Source: Thermodesulfobacteriota bacterium (GTDB taxonomy: Bacteria; Desulfobacterota; UBA8473). From it: DNA of 58,916 bases. Where the stretch lies: NCBI GenBank assembly GCA_040757775.1, contig JBFLWQ010000001.1:1-58916 (forward strand), written 5' to 3'. The position numbers and the translations under genes were made by a program. The notes beneath the pieces were generated by a model. It was not told the DNA's origin, searched no databases, and saw only the letters and a program-made list of their open reading frames with translations. This document shows, piece after piece, positions 25,263-31,782 of this stretch. How positions within the stretch are numbered: position 1 is the stretch's first letter; each line of letters opens with the position of its first letter.

Positions 25263-26399
25263 TTAATAACCGCTTAGTCTTGTATACCGATCGAGATGAT
25301 AATCGGTATCCCCAAAAAGGATTTCAGATACCTTTGCCCGCCTGAGGAAAAAACCGATATCTCCTTCATTCGTGAATCCAATTGCTCCAAACAGTTGAAC
25401 AGCCGCCTTGGTTATCTCTATATAAGCGGAAGAACACTTTGCCTTTGCTATGGATACTGCCAATGCCCTCTCGTCGGTCTTTTCGTCTATTGATGCAATG
25501 GCATAATATACAGAAGAGACTGCCAATTCCTTCTGAATAAACATGTCTGCTGTCTTGTGCTGAGGCGTCTGGAATGTCCCGATCGGCTTCCCGAACTGCG
25601 TCCTCTCGGAAAGATACGCAACCGTCAAATCGAGACTGGATTTCATTCCTCCGACCATCTCCGCACAAATGCCTGCAGTTGCCTGATCAATTGCCTCAGA
25701 CAGCAACGGATATCCCCGGCCCACTTCACCGATGACATTGCTCCCAGAGACTGAGACGTCTCTTAATTCCATGATACATGCATTACGTCCATCCATTGTC
25801 TTCAAAGGAGTAATCTTTACTCCGGCATCATGGGAGGAAACCATAAAAAGGGTAATGCCGTCTTTATCTGCCACTGACCCGGATGTGCGGGTTGAAACCA
25901 CGAACCTGTCAGCGGAGAGGCCGTCGAGCACGAATATTTTCTTGCCCGAAATGAAATATGCATCGCCTCTTTGCTCGGCTGAGGTTGCACAGAAATTGAT
26001 ATCGTATCGTCCATCATCTTCAAGATATGCGGCGGTTATCATCAAGTCACCGGAAACCACCCCGGGTAACACCTCATGCTTTTGCGATTCGGAACCACCC
26101 ATCAGCACAAGGTTTCCCCCCAGCAATACATTTGATATCCAGGGTTCCGGCAACAGTCCTCTGCCGAATTCTTCCAACAACACCATTACAAAAGCAAAAT
26201 CCAGTTCAAGCCCACCATATTCTTCAGGGTATATAAGCCCCATCCACCCCAGTTCGGCCATTTTTTTCCATACCTCTTTGGAGTATCCCAACGGATCATT
26301 ACGCAGTGTTCTCAAACGATCAAATGAATGGTCCTTTTTGACGAAGGAGGCAACACTCTCCTTCAAACTTAGGTGTTCACTACTGAGTTCAAAATCCAT
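25263..26399 (-). CDS. Acyl-CoA dehydrogenase family protein, partner subunit
   Basis: The 378-residue protein has the N-terminal helical domain (LGWMGLIYPEEYGG), a degenerate middle domain (MITAAYLEDDGRYD replaces the usual T-E-P-x-A-G-S) and a C-terminal helical domain ending LFGDTDYHLDRY. The Glu of YEGT is Asp here. The C-terminal form FGDTDYH matches, from memory, small subunits of heteromeric acyl-CoA dehydrogenases. It and the next gene probably make one enzyme. A GAGGGGAT site precedes the ATG. The integron lies immediately upstream of it. Confidence 0.88.
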   Translation of the reverse strand: MDFELSSEHLSLKESVASFVKKDHSFDRLRTLRNDPLGYSKEVWKKMAELGWMGLIYPEEYGGLELDFAFVMVLLEEFGRGLLPEPWISNVLLGGNLVLMGGSESQKHEVLPGVVSGDLMITAAYLEDDGRYDINFCATSAEQRGDAYFISGKKIFVLDGLSADRFVVSTRTSGSVADKDGITLFMVSSHDAGVKITPLKTMDGRNACIMELRDVSVSGSNVIGEVGRGYPLLSEAIDQATAGICAEMVGGMKSSLDLTVAYLSERTQFGKPIGTFQTPQHKTADMFIQKELAVSSVYYAIASIDEKTDERALAVSIAKAKCSSAYIEITKAAVQLFGAIGFTNEGDIGFFLRRAKVSEILFGDTDYHLDRYTRLSGY

Positions 26400-26534
26400 A
26401 CTTTATCCCCTCTATCTATCTCCTACTTAATTATATTGTTCTCTTGCTCAAGTACTCCTCGTATTCTTTACCTTATATTTATTTTCAACCAGAAAGAAAG
26501 TCAACACTTTTTTAACTGAAATTCTCTGAGCTTT

Positions 26535-26654
26535 TTAAATTAAGCCCTTTCCTGCTTTCTTTATCAGCCACTTGGTATTCTCCATTAAGCCCAGAGCGTG
26601 CCGGAACTGGGGATTGAAATCAATGGCCGCAGTGTTTTGAACTTTTCCTGTCAT
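26535..26654 (-). pseudogene. 39-codon remnant resembling the N-terminus of a Pif1-like helicase
   Basis: A short frame starts at ATG 26654, overlapping the integrase stop as TGATG, and ends at 26535. The peptide contains DFNPQFRHALGLMENT and then KKAGKGLI. From memory, the first part resembles the region before Walker A in Pif1/RecD-like ATPases, where a GKAGTGKS loop would follow; here the loop is broken and the frame stops. I read it as a truncated helicase gene left by insertion or deletion. It could instead be a chance coupled ORF. Confidence 0.4.
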
Positions 26655-27982
26655 CATATCGTATCACCGTTTCCATGTTCAGTCTGCTCCTCCCTGTGGC
26701 GTAAGAGGGTATCCAGCGGACTCATCGGCGCTTTCGACATATTCCTGAGGACATGGGTATAAATCATGGTCGTTTCAACGTTCTTGTGACCGAGAAGTTC
26801 CTGAACCTCGCGGATGTTAACACCGTTCATCAAAAGATGGGTAGCAAAACTGTGGCGCAGGGTATGGACACTGGCATGCTTCACAATCCCAGCCTTCCTT
26901 ACCGCCCCTGCCACTATTTTCTGAATTGAACTGGGACTGATATGGTGACGGCGCACCTTGCCGGACCGAGGATCAACGGAAAGCGAAGCGGCGGGAAAGA
27001 CATACTGCCAGCCCCATTCTTTTGCCGCGTTCGGATATTTACGGTCGAGAGCTTCCGGCAGATGTACCTCACCGTAACCCTTCTCAAGGTCTTTTTCATG
27101 AATCTTCATCACGTGACACAGATGTTCTTTCAGGCTTTCTTTAACCGCTTCGGGCATAACGGTCATCCTGTCTTTATCCCCCTTGCCTGCCCTGACAATA
27201 ATGGAATTTAATCCGAAATCAATATCCTGAACCCGCAGCCGTGCAAGCTCCATTAACCTCATACCTGTACCATACAGCAGTTGAATGATGAGCAGATCCT
27301 TGCCCCCTAATTTGCTAAGCAGTCCTTTGACTTCTTCCTGTGTCAGCACTACTGGTATCTTGGGCCCCCTTTTGGCGCGCACCGTTTTGCTGAGATCATG
27401 AAGATTAATCTTCAGCACGTCCCGGAATAGAAACAGCAGAGCATTGAATGCCTGATTCTGAGTGGATGATGATACTCTTTGCCTTATGGCAAGGTGGCTC
27501 AGGAAATCCCTCAGATCCGTCTCATCAGCTCCGTCTTTTTGCCAATGCTTACCTTTTGTACCTGTCACGTAATTGTAAAACCGCTTGAACCATTCCATAT
27601 AGCTCCGTTCTGTACTGTATGCATAATGCTTGATTCTTAAAGCCTCCCGGAGTTTCTGCCGTGTTCCCTGGTAATCAGGAAATCTGTTCTGAGAAATGAA
27701 TTCCGCATTTGGTGATAATAACGATGTGTCACCGGAAAGAAAATGATTGATATAAAGCCTGATAGCGTTATCTGCCTGTTCCACCTGCCAGCCCTGCAAC
27801 TTCTTTTCTCTTTCAAGGGAGTCAAGAAATATCTTTATTCTTAAATCCAGGTTCTTGTCCTGATGCTCATTGGAAAAAGAAAGGAACTTACTTGCCCAGA
27901 GGGCATAAAAAGGAACATGGACTTTCAGCGCCAGTTTATATTCAACAAGATATTTTTGGAAATCGGGCAAAATATTGGTCAC
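26654..27982 (-). CDS. Integron integrase (IntI-type tyrosine recombinase) with extra N-terminal domain
   Basis: This 442-residue recombinase should insert and excise gene cassettes at attI and attC. Catalytic residues are all present: Arg242 ([10 protein letters not shown]), Lys267 (GKGDKDR), His373 and Arg376 ([10 protein letters not shown]), His399 (LLGHK) and Tyr408 (TTMIYTHV). The IntI-specific insert is clear (about 308-350, with [20 protein letters not shown] and [11 protein letters not shown]), as is the tail SPLDTLL. Residues 1 to about 106 are extra compared with 320-340-residue IntI proteins and look like a second helical core-binding domain ([18 protein letters not shown]). GTG 27982 has AAGGGG nine bases upstream. 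It diverges from three cassettes, as in other integrons. Confidence 0.95.
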   Translation of the reverse strand: MTNILPDFQKYLVEYKLALKVHVPFYALWASKFLSFSNEHQDKNLDLRIKIFLDSLEREKKLQGWQVEQADNAIRLYINHFLSGDTSLLSPNAEFISQNRFPDYQGTRQKLREALRIKHYAYSTERSYMEWFKRFYNYVTGTKGKHWQKDGADETDLRDFLSHLAIRQRVSSSTQNQAFNALLFLFRDVLKINLHDLSKTVRAKRGPKIPVVLTQEEVKGLLSKLGGKDLLIIQLLYGTGMRLMELARLRVQDIDFGLNSIIVRAGKGDKDRMTVMPEAVKESLKEHLCHVMKIHEKDLEKGYGEVHLPEALDRKYPNAAKEWGWQYVFPAASLSVDPRSGKVRRHHISPSSIQKIVAGAVRKAGIVKHASVHTLRHSFATHLLMNGVNIREVQELLGHKNVETTMIYTHVLRNMSKAPMSPLDTLLRHREEQTEHGNGDTI

Positions 27983-28030
27983 TGAACAGCCCCTTGATAA
28001 AAGGATGATTTTATGCGGATTACGTTTTTT

Positions 28031-28049
28031 ATGATAATAAACATATCAT
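28031..28049. promoter_or_regulatory. Inverted repeat overlapping the integrase promoter
   Basis: ATGATA at 28031-28036 and TATCAT at 28044-28049 are exact complements with a seven-base spacer. The site covers the -10 and part of the spacer of the candidate integrase promoter, where a repressor would block it. It does not match the E. coli LexA box. Confidence 0.4.
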
Positions 28050-28063
28050 CGGTATATTTTCAA
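28034..28063 (-). promoter_or_regulatory. Candidate integrase promoter
   Basis: On the minus strand TTGAAA (28063-28058) and TATTAT (28039-28034) each match five of six consensus bases with an 18-base spacer, pointing to the integrase start at 27982. Confidence 0.5.
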
Positions 28064-28072
28064 GAATAATTT

Positions 28073-28101
28073 TTGACTTTTATTAGCAGTAGGTATAAAA
28101 T
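28073..28101 (+). promoter_or_regulatory. Candidate cassette promoter Pc
   Basis: TTGACT at 28073-28078 and TAAAAT at 28096-28101 each match five of six consensus bases with an ideal 17-base spacer. It points into the cassettes and lies about 50 bases before the predicted insertion point. Its position between integrase and cassettes is what the integron model predicts. Confidence 0.55.
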
Positions 28102-28161
28102 TCATTAAAGTTATGTGTGTCAGTACGGGAATTAAGTATTACGTATTTTAATCGTTGTGTG
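28102..28161. other. Predicted attI region and cassette 1 left boundary (G^TT at 28154/28155)
   Basis: GTTGTGTG at 28154-28161 is the exact reverse complement of CACACAAC at the start of the first attC (28725-28732). That is expected because a circular cassette joins its own left end to its attC. Integron integrases cut between G and TT, placing the cassette 1 boundary at 28154/28155. The attI integrase-binding repeats themselves are not recognised. Confidence 0.6.
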
Positions 28162-28241
28162 TGAAATAATAAAGGCAAAATGGCATAATAAAAAATCATT
28201 AACCAGGCACCTATACTAAACCCAATACAGAGGTAATGCCA

Positions 28242-28709
28242 ATGCTTGAGTTTTTTATTGCCCTTCCCATTGGAGCAATTATCGGATGGATAATTCGTGA
28301 AATTGTTAGCGATCGGTTGGCTCGTGATAGAGCCTTGGAAGCTATTGACGCTACCCATCGAAACGCCATTGAGCTTATTCATATCAACAATAGAAAACTT
28401 GCTGGGATGCGTTTGCGTGATGCTTTTAATCCTGAACTTGCCAAACTCCAACATTCGGAGAAATACCACTTTCTTCAAATTCCCCACATATTGAAAGTTG
28501 CCCTTGAAAGGCATCAAGCTGCAATTAATGAATTTAGGTTTTTCCTTGAAGGGGATGAACTCGATTCCTTCAACAAAGCATGGGATGAATATCATTGCGA
28601 CCGTTATACACACAAAACAGACCTTGATAAACATATGCCATTGTCTGCTAAAGACATTCAAACATCCATAAGTCAGATCCAGGCTATTCTTAAATTTACA
28701 GAGAATTAA
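28242..28709 (+). CDS. Cassette 1: membrane-anchored hypothetical protein
   Basis: The 155-residue product begins with one hydrophobic segment (LEFFIALPIGAIIGWI, residues 2-17) and continues as a charged, helical, probably cytoplasmic domain. Visible words include LRDAFNPELAKLQ and AAINEFRFFLEGDELDSFNKAWDEY. I do not know a function. ATG 28242 is preferred because AGAGG lies eight bases upstream; the ATG at 28236 is too close to it. It is the first gene behind the candidate Pc promoter, the best-expressed place in an integron. The cassette continues 15 bases beyond the stop before its attC begins. Confidence 0.75.
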   Translation: MLEFFIALPIGAIIGWIIREIVSDRLARDRALEAIDATHRNAIELIHINNRKLAGMRLRDAFNPELAKLQHSEKYHFLQIPHILKVALERHQAAINEFRFFLEGDELDSFNKAWDEYHCDRYTHKTDLDKHMPLSAKDIQTSISQIQAILKFTEN

Positions 28710-28724
28710 ATACATAAAATACCT

Positions 28725-28783
28725 CACACAACCTGTTAATCCAGCCGATTCGCTATCGCTCACGGCTGATTACCTTGTTACAC
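28725..28783. other. attC site of cassette 1
   Basis: R'' is CACACAAC (28725-28732). L'' AATCCAGCCG (28738-28747) pairs with L' CGGCTGATT (28763-28771), leaving one unpaired C, the extrahelical base typical of attC. R' is GTTACAC (28777-28783), with the cut after G 28777. The loop is 15 bases. Confidence 0.8.
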
Positions 28784-28786
28784 AAA

Positions 28787-29293
28787 ATGGAACATATTCA
28801 TAATTTCACCGAGACAGAACAAAGAATTCTTTCTGATATCCGACGGTGTCTTGAGTCCGTCCGAGGGATTACCAGCCAGGATGTGACATCTGCTACCGAC
28901 GGTGCCAGTGTCTTGAACAAATTACGACAGGTCGCATACGAAGACATTAACCAAATACAGCATGAGGAAATGATTCTAAGAGCTGCACGTTTGCTTCAAA
29001 GCACGGAGTTTCCCGATCAGCAGATTGACTGGTACTGGAACCCCCGCCAAACTGGCGATAATTCGGAGCCCGACCTAAGAGCCATCAGAGGCGGTGAAAT
29101 AGTGATTTCCGCAGAAATTACTGCTTCTGAAAAGCCCGTAGGGACAATCGATACGCATATACGCGACACCCTTACAAAATTAAATAATATGCCGGGGCGG
29201 AAGTTTTACTTCGTGCGGACTGCATCGATGGAACAACGAGCCAAGACGAAAGTCGAAAAAGGCAGATATGCAATTGAAATCAAAAGGATTTGA
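28787..29293 (+). CDS. Cassette 2: hypothetical protein
   Basis: The 168-residue product is soluble, with a helical N-terminal half and a beta-rich C-terminal half (GEIVISAEITASEKP, then KFYFVRTASMEQRAK). The order EPDLRA...EIT vaguely resembles a nuclease PD-ExK core with the Lys replaced, but this is too weak for a call. ATG 28787 begins only nine bases into the cassette, leaving almost no leader, which is usual for cassette genes. A TTG at 28775 would begin before the cassette boundary and is rejected. Expression depends on Pc unless a promoter lies within cassette 1. Confidence 0.75.
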   Translation: MEHIHNFTETEQRILSDIRRCLESVRGITSQDVTSATDGASVLNKLRQVAYEDINQIQHEEMILRAARLLQSTEFPDQQIDWYWNPRQTGDNSEPDLRAIRGGEIVISAEITASEKPVGTIDTHIRDTLTKLNNMPGRKFYFVRTASMEQRAKTKVEKGRYAIEIKRI

Positions 29294-29295
29294 CA

Positions 29296-29353
29296 ACCCA
29301 ACAAAGCAATCCAGCCGATCGCTTACAGCTCCGGCTGATTTTACTCGTACGCC
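29296..29353. other. attC-like site of cassette 2, right core altered
   Basis: R'' is ACCCAAC (29296-29302), a perfect RYYYAAC. L'' AATCCAGCCG (29308-29317) and L' CGGCTGATT (29332-29340) are identical to those of the first attC, with the same bulged C. The right core reads GTACGCC where GTTRRRY is expected, so recombination at this junction may be weak. Confidence 0.7.
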
Positions 29354-29365
29354 CTAATAAAACAC

Positions 29366-29393
29366 TTGACATTTGTTGTTTTAAAGCTACAAT
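29366..29393 (+). promoter_or_regulatory. Near-consensus promoter of the toxin-antitoxin cassette
   Basis: TTGACA at 29366-29371 is perfect and TACAAT at 29388-29393 matches five of six, with a 16-base spacer. Transcription should start at about 29399-29400, on or next to the A of the toxin ATG, giving an essentially leaderless mRNA. Confidence 0.65.
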
Positions 29394-29399
29394 ATAGTT

Positions 29400-29735
29400 A
29401 TGGGTGATTCCAAAATAGAACTTCTCGAATATTTAACCGAAGACGGAGAAAACCCCTTCCATAACTGGCTTAATTCACTGAAAGATCGATTCGCACGTGC
29501 GCGGATTCGAGTTCGATTGAATCGTGTAAGACTTGGAAACTTTGGTGATTGCAAACCTGTTGGAAAAGGAGTGAATGAGTTGCGAGTGGATTATGGTCCA
29601 GGATATCGGGTTTATTATGGAAAATCGGAGACGACCATCGTGATTTTACTATGCGGAGGTTCTAAAAAATCTCAGTCAAAAGATATTCAGTTGGCTCAAG
29701 CATATTGGGCCGATTTCCAAAGGAGAGCAAAATGA
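29400..29735 (+). CDS. Cassette 3 toxin, HigB/RelE-ParE superfamily
   Basis: The 111-residue protein matches the small addiction-module killer group of RelE-like toxins. It has NPFHNWLNSLKD near residue 20, RVRLNRVRLGNFGDCKPVGKGVNEL in the middle (broken here by no stop), and the hallmark RVDYGPGYRVYYG followed by ILLCGGSKKSQ. These toxins usually cut mRNA at the ribosome. It overlaps the antitoxin by four bases (ATGA), with toxin first as in higBA loci. No ribosome site precedes the ATG, in line with a leaderless transcript. Confidence 0.9.
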   Translation: MGDSKIELLEYLTEDGENPFHNWLNSLKDRFARARIRVRLNRVRLGNFGDCKPVGKGVNELRVDYGPGYRVYYGKSETTIVILLCGGSKKSQSKDIQLAQAYWADFQRRAK

Positions 29736-30031
29736 AAAAAGTAACAGAAAAATACGAAACTAACCTCAGAGAAGATCTTCTCGATCCTGTTGAGGCCGCA
29801 GAATATTTAAATGCCGCATTGGAAGATGGTTCCCAGGAAGTGTTTTTAATGGCGTTAAAAGACGTTGCAAACGCAAAGGGCATTTCTGAAATAGCACGAG
29901 AAACGAAACTGAACCGTGAAAATCTTTATCGAATTCTTTCAACACAAGGTAATCCAAAATTAAAAAGTTTGAGTTCTGTTCTTCATAGCGTTGGGTTGAA
30001 ACTGTCCGTTGAAGTAGAAAATCAAGTTTAA
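29732..30031 (+). CDS. Cassette 3 antitoxin, HigA-like helix-turn-helix protein
   Basis: The 99-residue protein matches the antidote group paired with these killers: an N-terminal arm (LLDPVEAAEYLNAALEDG), then a Cro/CI-type helix-turn-helix (DVANAKGISEIARETKLNRENLYRILS) and a short C-terminal strand. It should neutralise the toxin and repress the operon through DNA near the promoter at 29366-29393. ATG 29732 has AAGGAGAG seven bases upstream and overlaps the toxin stop (ATGA). Antitoxin translation has its own good ribosome site while the toxin has none, which may keep antitoxin in excess. Confidence 0.9.
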   Translation: MKKVTEKYETNLREDLLDPVEAAEYLNAALEDGSQEVFLMALKDVANAKGISEIARETKLNRENLYRILSTQGNPKLKSLSSVLHSVGLKLSVEVENQV

Positions 30032-30040
30032 GCACTATTT

Positions 30041-30099
30041 GGCAAACATATTGCTTCAGCCGTCCTCGTAAACTCGGCGGATGAACTTAAGCGTTGAGC
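30041..30099. other. attC site of cassette 3
   Basis: R' is GTTGAGC (30093-30099), a perfect GTTRRRY. TTCAGCCG (30055-30062) pairs with the CGGC and TGAA parts of CGGCGGATGAA (30075-30085), leaving a three-base bulge. The stretch AACTTAAGC before R' resembles the same position in aadA-type attC sites. The left core GGCAAAC is imperfect. Confidence 0.7.
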
Positions 30100-30191
30100 C
30101 TGTAGAAAAACCCTGGATTTCTCCAATAATTACTTTATTAGACGGCAGATTTATGGTACCATCACTACAATAATATGAAGGCAGACTGGCT

Positions 30192-31031
30192 ATGAAGGTA
30201 CTTTACACATCCGATCTCCATGTAGATGAGGAACACTACCAAAAACTCCTTGAGCTACAGAGAAAACAGAGGGTAGACCACCTCATTATTGGTGGAGACT
30301 TGATCCCAAACAGACCTGGTTTTCATGACCGCATTTATAACCAAAGGGACTTTATAAAGCAGTTCCTTTATCCCTATATTTCAAAACTAAAAAACACTAA
30401 ACCAAACCTGGGTATTTATCTAATGATGGGGAATGATGATACAGCAGCCAATATGGACCTTCTTGAGGGAATGGAAAAGGAAGGAATAATAAACCTTCTT
30501 CACAAAAGACATCATATTTTAGATGCAGAAATTCACCTTGTGGGATATGGATATGTGCCTATCACGCCTTTTTCCCTAAAGGACTGGGAAAGATTTGACA
30601 CTAATGATAAGGTGGTTGCCGAAAGTCCCCGAAGATCTTTTCTGAGTACTAAACATGGTATGAACCAGATAGACCTCTATGAGGTAATAGGGAAAGAAAA
30701 AACCATAGAAGAAGACATGAAATTCTTAGCCCATATAAGCGACCCCAAAAAGACCATATATGTTATGCACGCTCCTCCTCATAATACCGCTTTAGATAGA
30801 CTTTTCAACGGAACCTCATGTGGAAGCAAATCAATAAGAAATTTCATTGCGAAGCATCAGCCTTATCTCACCCTTCACGGTCACATTCATGAATCACCTA
30901 TGATTTCAGGGATATTTATGGAAGAGATAGGAGATACTATCTCTATCAACCCGGGACAACGACAAGACAGATTACATGCTGTTGTATTTGAAACAGGAGA
31001 CGTTAAGGGAACTCTTGATTATTTTCACTAG
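30192..31031 (+). CDS. Calcineurin-type metallophosphoesterase
   Basis: The 279-residue protein has the full metal-binding set: SDLHVD near the start, GGDLIPN near residue 36, MMGNDD near 82, MHAPPHN near 195 and LHGHIHESP near 235. It hydrolyses a phosphoester with two metals; the substrate is unknown. The protein resembles the YfcE/Rv0805-like group of stand-alone phosphodiesterases. It is the first ordinary gene after the last attC and is not followed by another attC, so it is probably outside the cassette array. GAAGG lies ten bases before the ATG. Confidence 0.88.
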   Translation: MKVLYTSDLHVDEEHYQKLLELQRKQRVDHLIIGGDLIPNRPGFHDRIYNQRDFIKQFLYPYISKLKNTKPNLGIYLMMGNDDTAANMDLLEGMEKEGIINLLHKRHHILDAEIHLVGYGYVPITPFSLKDWERFDTNDKVVAESPRRSFLSTKHGMNQIDLYEVIGKEKTIEEDMKFLAHISDPKKTIYVMHAPPHNTALDRLFNGTSCGSKSIRNFIAKHQPYLTLHGHIHESPMISGIFMEEIGDTISINPGQRQDRLHAVVFETGDVKGTLDYFH

Positions 31032-31128
31032 TTTGAAAAATTCTAACAAAAATGCTTGCCAACTCAATTTAAATCTGTTTAAATATTAACCTATACTTCT
31101 ATAAAAATAATTAAGGGGAATATACCTA

Positions 31129-31764
31129 ATGGTCAGTAATCCAGGAGTATTAGATATTTTATTCCTTTTTCTGGCAACTCATTCTGAACTTTTCATATAT
31201 CTTGCTTTATTTTCTGTTCTGATTTTAGCTGGTTTGGGGGTACCTATACCAGAAGATGTAGCTCTCATTGGAGGTGGATTCCTGGCATATGGTGGCTTCA
31301 GCAACTTAACTATTACCTTTATAGTCTGTTTTTTCGGTGTTATACTGGGAGATATTGCAGTATTCTCTATGGGAAGAAGATGGGGTGATAGCGTAATAAA
31401 ACATCGCCATTTTGTGAGGGTAATCTCTGAGAGAAAGCTAACTCACGCAAGAAACTTTTTTAAGGCACATGGTAGCAAGACAATTTTCATGGCACGATTT
31501 ATCCTGGGGTTCCGTGTCGTTGCCTTTGTTACCGCAGGGATTCTAAAGATGAAGGCGTCTCATTTTATTACTATAAACACCCTGGCTGCTTTGATAAGTG
31601 TTCCAGTACTGGTATTCATAGGGTATTTATTTGGTGCAAATATCGACGTAGTAATCAAAGTAGTTAAGAGAGCGGATGTGCTAATCATTATCTCTCTCTC
31701 TTTAGTGATAGGTTTAACTGTAGTATATCACATTTGGAAGAAGAGAAAGAAAAGCAGTCTATAA
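31129..31764 (+). CDS. DedA family membrane protein
   Basis: DedA proteins move lipids such as undecaprenyl phosphate or phosphatidylethanolamine across the inner membrane. The 211-residue protein has about five hydrophobic segments and the family motifs GVPIPEDVALIGGG (near residue 37), GVILGDIAVFSMGRRWG (near 73) and FMARFILGFRVVAFVTAGILKM (near 123, interrupted by no gap). Acidic Glu and Asp in the first loop and Arg residues in the second match functional members. AAGGGGA precedes the ATG. Confidence 0.92.
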   Translation: MVSNPGVLDILFLFLATHSELFIYLALFSVLILAGLGVPIPEDVALIGGGFLAYGGFSNLTITFIVCFFGVILGDIAVFSMGRRWGDSVIKHRHFVRVISERKLTHARNFFKAHGSKTIFMARFILGFRVVAFVTAGILKMKASHFITINTLAALISVPVLVFIGYLFGANIDVVIKVVKRADVLIIISLSLVIGLTVVYHIWKKRKKSSL

Positions 31765-31782
31765 TATACCTCACATACACGC

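Larger units (their letters stand above)
26654..30099. mobile_element. Integron: integrase, attI region and three gene cassettes
   Basis: The minus-strand integrase is followed, across a 170-base promoter and recombination region, by plus-strand cassettes. Cassette 1 is about 28155-28777, cassette 2 about 28778-29347 and cassette 3 about 29348-30093. Each ends with an attC-like imperfect hairpin. Two attC sites share the same arms (AATCCAGCCG and CGGCTGATT). No transposase, conjugation gene or resistance gene is linked, so it looks like a small sedentary chromosomal integron. Ordinary genes resume at 30192. Confidence 0.85.

Noticed and set aside
25732-26430. Plus-strand 232-codon frame
   Set aside because: It is antisense to an acyl-CoA dehydrogenase with clear motifs and has no family features of its own.
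28083-28763. Minus-strand 226-codon open frame across the attI region and cassette 1
   Set aside because: It overlaps the cassette gene fully, spans the promoter region and a predicted recombination boundary, and has no ribosome site or recognisable domain.
28787-29293. PD-ExK nuclease call for the cassette 2 protein
   Set aside because: Only a loose Asp...Glu spacing is seen and the Lys is replaced; this is too weak for a functional call.
31040-31128. Possible fourth attC after the metallophosphoesterase (TTCTAAC word)
   Set aside because: No GTTRRRY partner or paired L arms follow, and the gene before it is a normal-length enzyme.
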